A stretch of 25,170 nucleotides of DNA from a virus, in IMG/VR virus record IMGVR_UViG_3300009079_000119, positions 1 through 25,170 of that record, one strand, 5' to 3'. The notes under the pieces were generated by a model that was not told the origin of the DNA, searched no databases, and was given only the letters and a program-made list of their open reading frames with translations. A program made the position numbers and the translations under genes. The stretch's first letter is position 1. Every line of letters begins with the position of its first letter. Of the stretch, positions 16,624 to 23,300 are shown in pieces.

Positions 16624-17297
16624 ATAAAGTTCATGAAGTTTTTCCTTTGATTGTTTATCAAGGAAGTGTTGACTGTCATGAAGAATTTAAAAAAAAGAAT
16701 ATAGATTCTCTTCGTGATTATTGGTTTAATGGGTATGAAAATGAAAGTCCGGAATACTCAGGAAAAATTTTTGCACATTTAAATCCAGATTATAAAATTT
16801 TTTTTGAGTCCTTAAAGAAAAATATAAAAGAATATCTTGAGCATTTAAATGTTAATCATAAATTAATTGATTATCATATTGTTAAGTCATGGGTTGGATA
16901 CCATTCTGATGATATTACTCCACAACTAAATCCACATTATCATAATGAATCTAATATAAGTTTTGTATATTATCTCAAAACCGATTCAACATCAGACAAA
17001 TTTTGTGTATCTCAAAAAAATAATCAAAATGAATTTTCTGGAGGTTTATTTGAAACTTCAAAAGATAAAAATACGATTATAGGATTTAATAAGTATAATT
17101 GCAATCACTATACAATTACTCCAATTGAAGGAAGTGTCGTAATGTTTCCGAGTAATATTTTACACCAAACACAAAAATTTACAAAAAGAATAGGTGAAAG
17201 AATCGTAATAGCCGGTGATATTCGCACTACATTATCTAAAAATAATCCAGATTATCACCAAGGATGTACTCACCCATCACAATGGTTAGAAATATGA
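16620..17297 (+). CDS. 2OG-Fe(II) oxygenase
   Basis: This 225-residue protein fits the phage-rich group of 2-oxoglutarate and iron dependent dioxygenases (2OG-FeII_Oxy_5 type). The core double-stranded beta-helix shows NPHYHNESNISFVYYL, with H106 and H108 as candidate iron ligands. The SVVMFPSNILHQT segment holds the distal ligand H182, followed by R194 (ERIVIAGD), the probable 2-oxoglutarate anchor. These enzymes hydroxylate proteins, nucleic acids or small molecules; the substrate here is unknown. Its ATG overlaps the stop of the upstream structural gene by four bases (ATGA), so the two are translationally coupled, which hints at modification of a virion protein. Cyanomyoviruses commonly carry several such enzymes. 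Confidence 0.85.
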   Translation: MNKVHEVFPLIVYQGSVDCHEEFKKKNIDSLRDYWFNGYENESPEYSGKIFAHLNPDYKIFFESLKKNIKEYLEHLNVNHKLIDYHIVKSWVGYHSDDITPQLNPHYHNESNISFVYYLKTDSTSDKFCVSQKNNQNEFSGGLFETSKDKNTIIGFNKYNCNHYTITPIEGSVVMFPSNILHQTQKFTKRIGERIVIAGDIRTTLSKNNPDYHQGCTHPSQWLEI

Positions 17298-17299
17298 AT

Positions 17300-17306
17300 C
17301 TAAATA
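17300..17306 (+). promoter_or_regulatory. late-promoter motif CTAAATA
   Basis: CTAAATA immediately follows the oxygenase stop codon and precedes the next ATG by 27 bases, matching the spacing seen before gp26. Confidence 0.45.
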
Positions 17307-17333
17307 ATTATATCTTAAAAAATATGTTATAAA

Positions 17334-18197
17334 ATGGCAATTTCTGATGGGATAATGGGAAAATTAAAATTCTCATTAGAGACAGTTGAAAATTTTGGAA
17401 CTGATGCAAGTAAAGGTATTGAATCTCCAAAAGAAGTTAGTGTTATTTCTATTAACCCAACGTCTGATGGTAAATGGATTGAAACTGGAACTACAGAACC
17501 ATCTCCTGTAAAGAAAGATCTTGAGGCAAGAGATGATGAACTTGAATTTTACAAAGGGGAATTAGAAAATTTTTCTAAAATAACTGAACCTAATGATTTG
17601 GAATTGGTGACTATAATAGGAAATATAAATCAGAAAAAGCAAGAAATTTTAGATACAATTGGTGCTGCTATTGGAGCAGGATGTTCTGCTGGTATTAATA
17701 CAACACCTGGATATAATGCTACGGTAAATGGTGTGGTCATAGGAATATCTAATAAAGTAGTAGAAGATTATGCTTTTGCTAGTGTTTATACTAATTTAGA
17801 AGATACTTCTTCAGAATCACCATTTAAAAATCCAACTGATGTTGAATTAACTACAAGTAATGTAGGTATTGGATACTCATCAAATTATGAAATTAATTCT
17901 TCCGAAGGAGATGTTATATCAAATCCAGGTGTAGGAGTAACTTTTAAAGAACTTTCACCAATACAACTACCAGGAACATGTACTGATGCTCTCAACACTG
18001 TAAATCAATTAGCCACTGATATTGATAATCTTAGAAATTCTATTGATAATCAAAAAATTGAAGAAATAAATATGATAAAATCTATGAAAACTGAATATCA
18101 ATTGTTTGTATGGACTTATGAAAATGCAGATACTAGAGCAGAAGAAAGTAAATCGAGAATTGTTGATGCAATGAATTCTGTCAAGGCAGTTAGTTGA
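17334..18197 (+). CDS. probable virion structural protein, unknown function
   Basis: I do not recognise the family of this 287-residue protein. Residues 60-115 and 215-287 are predicted helical, with heptad-like patterns (KKDLEARDDELEFYKGELENF and CTDALNTVNQLATDIDNLRNSIDNQ). They flank a Gly/Ser/Thr-rich middle containing IGAAIGAGCSAGINTTPGYNATVNG. The two coiled-coil arms around a small-residue core suggest an oligomeric rod or connector. It has its own late-promoter motif and is the last gene of the hub operon before the accessory island, so a structural role is likely but unproven. Confidence 0.7.
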   Translation: MAISDGIMGKLKFSLETVENFGTDASKGIESPKEVSVISINPTSDGKWIETGTTEPSPVKKDLEARDDELEFYKGELENFSKITEPNDLELVTIIGNINQKKQEILDTIGAAIGAGCSAGINTTPGYNATVNGVVIGISNKVVEDYAFASVYTNLEDTSSESPFKNPTDVELTTSNVGIGYSSNYEINSSEGDVISNPGVGVTFKELSPIQLPGTCTDALNTVNQLATDIDNLRNSIDNQKIEEINMIKSMKTEYQLFVWTYENADTRAEESKSRIVDAMNSVKAVS

Positions 18198-18221
18198 AGA
18201 CCACTTCTCCAACCGGCACAC

Positions 18222-18250
18222 TTGACACCAGAACTCAAATGCCTTATAAT
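18222..18250 (+). promoter_or_regulatory. perfect-consensus sigma70 promoter
   Basis: TTGACA at 18222-18227 and TATAAT at 18245-18250 are separated by exactly 17 bases, the full bacterial consensus. The next ATG is at 18275. Since it is the host polymerase consensus in the middle of late structural genes, it likely drives early expression of the small genes that follow. Confidence 0.85.
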
Positions 18251-18274
18251 AACAAGGTAAACAACCAAAGCAAT

Positions 18275-18463
18275 ATGCAAGACGAGTTTCTCACACGATG
18301 TGTTGTAGACCCTACCAAACGCACATTCTACATCTATTCTAGTGAAGGAGACAACAAAGAAATTGTTTGTGATACTGTAGATCAGTTTATGGATGTTCTT
18401 GAGGTCATTCGCAATACTTGTCCAAAAGATACTTTGGTTTATGCAAAACCACTGGAGGTGTAA
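18275..18463 (+). CDS. small conserved-looking protein of unknown function
   Basis: The 62-residue product has a strand-like opening, then RTFYIYSSEGDNKEIVCDTVDQFMDVLEVIRN, which looks like a beta-hairpin followed by an amphipathic helix. I do not recognise a family. The frame is open further upstream to 18194, but that would need a TTG start and would include the consensus promoter. The ATG at 18275 lies about 18 bases after the expected transcription start, so it was preferred. The antitoxin-like gene begins with the next base after its stop codon, so the two form one early transcription unit. Confidence 0.7.
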   Translation: MQDEFLTRCVVDPTKRTFYIYSSEGDNKEIVCDTVDQFMDVLEVIRNTCPKDTLVYAKPLEV

Positions 18464-18637
18464 ATGGAAGTTTTTACCCTAAAAGAATGGGAAGACAATT
18501 TTGATGACCTTATGGAAAGAGTCGAAAAAGGTGAAACCATAGGTATTGTAAGAGAAGATGGTAAGGCAGCAGTCATGATGCCTGCCGATGATGAACTAAT
18601 ACGAATACACACTGAGAACAATAACGAAGCTCAGTAG
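18464..18637 (+). CDS. Phd/YefM-type antitoxin-like protein
   Basis: This 57-residue protein reads MEVFTLKEWEDNFDDLMERVEKGETIGIVREDGKAAVMMP. The pattern (short strand, helix, VEKGE turn, then I-x-I-V-R-x-x-G-K-x-x-A-V-M-M-P) is that of the N-terminal fold of Phd/YefM antitoxins. These bind operator DNA as dimers and neutralise a toxin with their C-terminal tail. It has a good GGAGGTG ribosome site overlapping the preceding stop. No toxin follows: the next 270 bases are noncoding. The acidic tail is short (about 15 residues), so it may act only as a repressor or as a decoy against host toxins. Function is inferred from the fold pattern. Confidence 0.7.
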   Translation: MEVFTLKEWEDNFDDLMERVEKGETIGIVREDGKAAVMMPADDELIRIHTENNNEAQ

Positions 18638-18647
18638 TTCATCATCT

Positions 18648-18735
18648 GCTCGTGAGACTTGGTAGTCAGGGGAGTTTTATAAACTCTTTGCACCCGATTA
18701 GTGCCTTTGAGGTGGATCGTAACCACCCACGAGTA
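18648..18735 (+). ncRNA. type II tRNA-like cloverleaf, probably degenerate
   Basis: The RNA folds as a full cloverleaf. The acceptor is 18648-18654 with 18728-18734 (7 bp, one G-U pair). The D stem is reduced to GAC/GTC. A 5-bp anticodon stem encloses a 7-base loop with UAU at 18678-18680. A long variable arm has a GCAC/GTGC stem, and the T stem GGTGG/CCACC is perfect and abuts the acceptor as in real tRNAs. The long variable arm is typical of Leu, Ser or bacterial Tyr tRNAs, which never normally carry UAU. The T loop is ATCGTAA, with A54 and T58 swapped from the usual T54 and A58. It may be a tRNA relic or a tRNA mimic. Confidence 0.45.
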
Positions 18736-18736
18736 T

Positions 18737-18857
18737 TGGATAGTTTGCGCTGGGACTGATAATCCAGAATGCTGCTATCCATCTAGTGTAGGTGTGATGT
18801 AAGGAAACACGCCTCTTCGGAGAGTAGTGCAGGTATCAAACCCTGTCATCTACACTA
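18737..18857 (+). ncRNA. two long stem structures after the tRNA-like element
   Basis: The first element pairs TGGATAG (18737-18743) with CTATCCA (18775-18781) and continues inward through GCG/TGC and CTGGG/TCCAG to an ACTGATAA loop. The second pairs 11 bases at 18784-18794 with 18847-18857, one of them a G-U pair. It encloses further hairpins, including C(TTCG)G at 18814-18819 and GCAGG/CCTGT near 18829-18846. The stems follow each other with almost no spacer. Neither fits a normal tRNA. No protein-coding frame was seen in 18638-18909. Confidence 0.45.
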
Positions 18858-18874
18858 TTATACATATATCATTT

Positions 18875-18882
18875 TATAAATA
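18875..18882 (+). promoter_or_regulatory. late promoter TATAAATA before the HNH gene
   Basis: TATAAATA, an exact T4 late consensus, lies 28 bases before the ATG of the HNH endonuclease gene and may also transcribe the downstream tRNAs. Confidence 0.6.
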
Positions 18883-18909
18883 GGTGTATGTATAACTTCA
18901 TTTACCATT

Positions 18910-19341
18910 ATGTTTACTACAATTACCAAATGCAAAGGTTGTGGATGCGACATTCTAAATGAAAGAGTGACGAAAGGACGACTAAAAAAATGGTGTAGTC
19001 AACCTTGTAGAGCAAAATGGAGGTATAAAAACGATTCTGTAATTAAGGACAGGAACACTTATACTGAACAAAAAGCAAGAGCATATTCTAATAAATGGAA
19101 AGCACTTCAATACAAAGGTGGTAAGTGTCAAACTTGTGGTGAAGATAGACCCGCAACTCTATGCTTTCATCACAGAGATCCATCAGAAAAATCATTTGCT
19201 CTTGATGGGAGAACCTTTGCAAATAGGAAGTGGGAATTTGTTAAGGAGGAAGTTGATAAATGCGACCTTCTTTGCCATAACTGCCATAATGTGCTACACT
19301 ATGGAGACAGTTGGGGAGAATTCCTAAACGAGCTGGTTTAG
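18910..19341 (+). CDS. HNH endonuclease
   Basis: The 143-residue protein has an N-terminal zinc ribbon-like part (CKGCGCDI ... KKWCSQPCRAKWRYKN, residues about 8-42) and a C-terminal HNH nuclease domain. The latter shows CQTCG near residue 72, FHHRDP with the paired catalytic histidines, and CDLLCHNCHNVLHYG closing the beta-beta-alpha-metal fold. All expected residues are present. Free-standing enzymes of this type cut DNA at specific sites and spread within phage populations as homing genes. It follows an exact late promoter. Its final codons (CTG GTT TAG) lie within the 5' acceptor strand of the tRNA-Met gene, an unusual 10-base overlap. Confidence 0.88.
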   Translation: MFTTITKCKGCGCDILNERVTKGRLKKWCSQPCRAKWRYKNDSVIKDRNTYTEQKARAYSNKWKALQYKGGKCQTCGEDRPATLCFHHRDPSEKSFALDGRTFANRKWEFVKEEVDKCDLLCHNCHNVLHYGDSWGEFLNELV

Positions 19342-19405
19342 CAATCTGGTAGAATGCTCGGAACTCATAATTCCGCGAAGGTGGGTTCAATTCCCTCAAC
19401 CAGCA
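19332..19405 (+). tRNA. tRNA-Met (CAU anticodon)
   Basis: A 74-base cloverleaf has a perfect 7-bp acceptor (GCTGGTT with AACCAGC) and discriminator A. The D arm contains GGTAGAA, the anticodon stem is CGGAA/TTCCG, and the loop CTCATAA puts CAT at 19366-19368. The T loop is TTCAATT with one T-T mismatch in its stem. The G1-C72 pair argues against an initiator tRNA. A lysidine-modified Ile tRNA reading AUA also carries CAU and cannot be excluded. No CCA is encoded. Confidence 0.85.
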
Positions 19406-19410
19406 TTAGA

Positions 19411-19542
19411 CGGGGAATGAGTTCGCCCGCGACGGTGCTAACCACACTGTGATCTAGAGAGTTGGTTACTTTCTTTTTGCTCCATTACAAACTGTCAGTA
19501 TGTTGGGTGTAGCGCCCACATAGCATACGGATAAGTGTAATG
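19411..19542 (+). ncRNA. structured noncoding stretch between the two tRNAs
   Basis: There are three visible structures. CGGGGAA (19411-19417) pairs with TTC-G-CCCG (19422-19429) over a UGAG tetraloop. TAACCA pairs with TGGTTA near 19438-19468. CATTACA (19483-19489) closes with TGTAATG (19536-19542) around a hairpin TATGT-T-GGG/CCC-ACATA with a 7-base loop (19499-19522). No open reading frame fits. It could be part of a tRNA precursor, a relic of further tRNAs, or a separate RNA. Confidence 0.4.
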
Positions 19543-19546
19543 TCTT

Positions 19547-19620
19547 GTGGGCGTAGTCCAATTGGAAGAGACATGGAGTTTAAGCCTCCATCAGTGCTGG
19601 TTCGAGTCCAGTCGCCCATA
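19547..19620 (+). tRNA. tRNA with UAA anticodon (Leu by decoding)
   Basis: A 74-base cloverleaf has acceptor GTGGGCG with CGCCCAT (one G-U pair), D arm containing ATTGGAAGA, anticodon stem TGGAG/CTCCA, loop TTTAAGC with TAA at 19581-19583, T arm GCTGG-TTCGAGT-CCAGT and discriminator A. UAA reads the UUA leucine codon. However, the variable loop is only five bases, whereas leucine tRNAs normally have a long arm. No CCA is encoded. Confidence 0.85.
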
Positions 19621-19659
19621 TTAACATTTACAACAAAGAAATAAATAGTCAAAAAGACT

Positions 19660-20001
19660 ATGAAATATTTTCAGCAATTTTCAGAAGATATGGCACAAAG
19701 ACGTGCTGACCTTGCAAATAAACAAAAAGAATATGTTCAAAATTATCAAGATAATTTAGCACGAGATTCCGAAGAATATGCTAAAGATTCTGAAGAAAGA
19801 AGACAAAAACAAGAAGCAGAGCAAGAAGCAAGAAATCAAGAACAAGAACAACTGGTGCAAAGAAGAAGAGAAGAACGTCAACAAAGAAAAGCAAGAAAAC
19901 AAGCAGAAAGAGAAGCAGAAAGAGAAGCAAGAGAACAACAAGCACAAAATGAATACTTGAGGTCTTTAGAAGCAAGAGTTTCTGAAACCGAAAATAAATA
20001 A
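19660..20001 (+). CDS. highly charged coiled-coil protein, unknown function
   Basis: This 113-residue protein is almost entirely Glu, Lys, Arg and Gln from residue 12 to 95. Repeated blocks such as EERRQKQEAEQEARNQEQEQ and QAEREAEREAREQQAQ predict one long helix or coiled coil, with only the N-terminal MKYFQQFSEDM and the final YLRSLEARVSE departing from this. I recognise no family. An ATAAATA motif lies only 13 bases before the ATG, and AGTC/GACT could form a small hairpin just before the start. Similar charged helices occur in phage and host scaffold-like proteins, so no function is assigned. Confidence 0.65.
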   Translation: MKYFQQFSEDMAQRRADLANKQKEYVQNYQDNLARDSEEYAKDSEERRQKQEAEQEARNQEQEQLVQRRREERQQRKARKQAEREAEREAREQQAQNEYLRSLEARVSETENK

Positions 20002-20017
20002 AAGAAAGAATAATATT

Positions 20018-20326
20018 ATGTCTTTCACAGTAACCACAAAGAAGTGTTGGTATAATGACTATAAAATGATAGTCAAAATGTTCTTTCTTAATGATGTGCC
20101 ATTTTCGTTTGATGATTTACCTGTAGGTTATTTGTATGACCGAGAAACAGTAAGAGAAGCATATAGTAATAAAGATTATTCGGTAGAAGATATTTACAAG
20201 GGTTCCAATTATTTGATATTGGAAAATTGTCATCCTTGCTTTGATGATATTGAGATATTAAATCCTGAAAACTTACCAGAGGAGATTCGAAGTTTTTATA
20301 ATGGAGAAGAAGATTTGCTAAGATAA
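20018..20326 (+). CDS. small protein of unknown function
   Basis: The 102-residue product is acidic and rich in Tyr, Phe and Asp. It has a strand-like start (FTVTTKKCWYNDYKMIVKMFFLNDVPFSFDDLP) and a GSNYLILENCHPCFDDIEIL strand in the second half. I recognise no domain. An ATAAATA motif (19994-20000) lies at the end of the preceding gene and an AAAGAAAG ribosome-like stretch precedes the ATG. It ends with two consecutive TAA stops (20324-20329), after which the same reading frame continues open as the giant structural gene. Confidence 0.6.
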   Translation: MSFTVTTKKCWYNDYKMIVKMFFLNDVPFSFDDLPVGYLYDRETVREAYSNKDYSVEDIYKGSNYLILENCHPCFDDIEILNPENLPEEIRSFYNGEEDLLR

Positions 20327-20362
20327 TAAATAAAGCATAGGAACAGTACCTGGTTTGGAAAA

Positions 20363-23300
20363 TTGCCATTAAATAAATTAGATTCAATTATCAAAAATAC
20401 TGATGGTCGTATAATCTATGTTAGTCCTTCCGATTTAGATTCTACCGATAGTATTGATAATCAAGGAAACTCACTAAATCGTCCATTTAAGACTATTCAA
20501 AGAGCACTGATCGAATCTGCAAGATTCTCATATGTCAGAGGAAGTAGTAATGATATAGTAGAGAAAACTACAATTCTCTTAATGCCTGGTATTCATACCG
20601 TAGATAATCGTCCAGGATATACAATTGACATTACGGGAGTAGTTGTAACTTCTGAAGGAGGTTCTTCCTCTAGGAATAATTTTAATTTATCATTAAATTC
20701 TAATTTTGACTTAACGGATAAAAATAATGATCTTTATAAGTTTAATAGTGTTTATGGTGGTGTAATTGTTCCTCGTGGAACTTCAATTGTTGGTCTTGAT
20801 TTACGAAAAACTAAAATAAGACCTCTTTATGTTCCCAACCCAACATTTTCTTCAATTCCCAATAGTGCAATTTTAAGGCTAACTGGAGCTTGTTATGCTT
20901 GGCAGTTCTCTATTTTTGATGGGGATGACTCTGGAACTGTTTATACACAACCAAATAATTTTGATATTAAATCTGTACCAACTTTTTCTCACCATAAATT
21001 ATCAGTATTTGAATATGCCGATGGTGTTAATGAAGTTGAAAATAAAGGTCTTACAGATCTTCAAATGTATTATGCCAAATTGTCATATGCATATTCCCCA
21101 AGTTCGGGTAGAGGAATTGCTAGTGAGGATGAGTATCTTGAAAATCCTGAAGGGTTTAGTCCAAGAAGACCTGAATATGAAATTGTTGGAGCATTTTCCT
21201 CAGATCCTATTTCAATTGCATCTATCATATCTGGTGATGGATTAACTGCATCACGAGTCATTACAGTTACTACAAATACTCCTCATGGATTAGACAAAGG
21301 AACTCCAATTCGTATTAGTGGAGTTTCGCAAGATCAATATAATATTTCAACTAAAGTCACATCAATTAGTGATACTAATGATAGTGTATTTACTTATGTA
21401 ATAGAATCTGATCCAAGATTTTTAACTCCATCATTAACGAGTCAAGGAATAGTAAATGTAGATACCGATACAGTATCTGGTGCCTCTCCTTATGTTTTTA
21501 ATGTGAGCATGAGATCTGTGTGGGGGATGAATGGATTAATTGCAGATGGAAGTAAGGCAACTGGATTCCGTAGCATTGTGATATCGCAATTTACTGGAAT
21601 TAGTCTTCAGAAAGATGATAGATCTTTTGTAAAATATGATGCATCTAATGGTAGAACTTATAGTGGATTGACAATTACTGAACAGTCAGGAAGTGAATTA
21701 TCAGCAAATTCTTCTTCGAGTGGAATAGTTTATCATCTAGATTCTGATTCAGTTTATAGGAAAGGTTGGCAACAGTCGCATATTAAAATAACAAATGATG
21801 CTATTTTACAAATAGTATCAGTATTTGCAATTGGATATAGTCAACAGTTTGTTTCCGAATCTGGTGGTGATGCATCGATAACGAACTCTAATTCAAATTT
21901 TGGACAATTATCTTTAGTTTCTGAAGGATTTAAAAAAACAGCATTTGATAAAGATAATAAAGCATTTATAACTCATATTATTCCACCAAGAGCAATTGAT
22001 CAAATTGAAGATAAAGTTGATTGGTTGTCAATTGATGTTGGAGTAACAACATCTGTTGCTGATAGTAATAAAATTTATCTTGCTGGATTTAAAAACGAAT
22101 CAGTCATTCCACCATCATTAACACAAGGATATCGTATTGGAGCAAGAGTATCTGATAAACTTTATTTAACTCTCAATACTTTAGAGTATTCTGCAGATAT
22201 TGTAATTCCATCTAGTAATCAATCTTCATTTGAAGAATATCTTGTAGGAGAACCTTCTTCAAATATATTCACTCTTTCTTCTGGAACTCATAGTTTATCT
22301 ACAGGTGAAAAAGTTATTATTATTAGTGAAGATGCAGATTTTCCAGAAAATTTAAGAACAAATGTAATCTACTATGCAATTACTCCTTCAAATACTACAA
22401 TTAAACTTGCCGCATCAGAGTCTGAAGCACTTTCTGGTCAAGAAATTAATGTTTTTGGTGGAACTAATTTAAAGATACAATCGAGAGTTTCTGATAAATC
22501 ATCTGGTGATATTGGACATCCAATTCAATGGGATTCGATTCATGAGCAATGGTATGTTAATGTAATCAACAATTTAATTACCCCGCAACTTTCTGGATCC
22601 GGAATATCAGAACCACTTTTTGTTAAAAGAATATCTGATTCTAGAAGTCTTGATGAGAAAATTTATAAGGTCAGAGTAGTAGTTCCTAGACAACTTACGA
22701 ATGGAAAAACTCCAGAATCTGGATTTATTGTTCAAGAATCAAGTTCTACAGGATTTTTTGAAGATACTGATGGATCAAGAACAACTATTGATGCTACAGA
22801 TTTTAATTATAATAAAAATCCGAGATTTATTAGTAATTGTTCCTTCTCCTCACCAATAGTAACAGTAGTTTCAGAAATTCCTCATAACTTAAATGTTGGA
22901 GATATAGTAATTATTAAAAATGTTACAGATTCTAGTGTTAGTGGTCTTGCATATAATGGAACTCATACTGTAACTTCTATTCCTAATGAATTAACATTTA
23001 CTTATAATACAGAATTAACTCCGGGAACATTTACAAATGATACTTCTGTTAGAACAAAATCACTTCCAAGATTTGAGAGAAATGATTTAAAATCAAATCT
23101 ATATATTTATCGAAATGAGATTATTTCCGAATATGATGATGGAGAAAGAAATGGCGTATATAAATTTTATATATTAAATTCTAATAATCAAGTTCAAACT
23201 GAATTTACAGATCTTAAATATGGACAAAATGTAGTTGACTTATATCCACAAAATGATAGAGATAATATTAATGAAAACCCAAGATCATCAAAATCATACG

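Noticed and set aside
18194-18274. Longer start (TTG at 18194) for the 62-residue gene
   Set aside because: It would place the perfect-consensus promoter inside the coding sequence and needs a weak start overlapping the previous gene.
18648-18857. Group I intron interrupting a tRNA-Leu gene
   Set aside because: The GACT/AGTC motif suggested an intron core, but the two parts are only four bases apart, the other conserved core elements were not found, and the flanking sequence does not join into a tRNA.
19756-19975. Several overlapping frames on both strands
   Set aside because: They are low-complexity shadows of the Glu/Lys/Arg/Gln-rich coiled-coil gene at 19660-20001.
20088-20387. 99-residue frame on the minus strand
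   Set aside because: It is antisense to the 102-residue gene and has the Leu/Tyr/His-rich composition of a shadow frame.
20895-21261. Short frames at 20895-21245 (plus) and 21070-21261 (minus)
   Set aside because: Both lie wholly inside the long open frame of the giant structural gene, whose protein has recognisable phage motifs.
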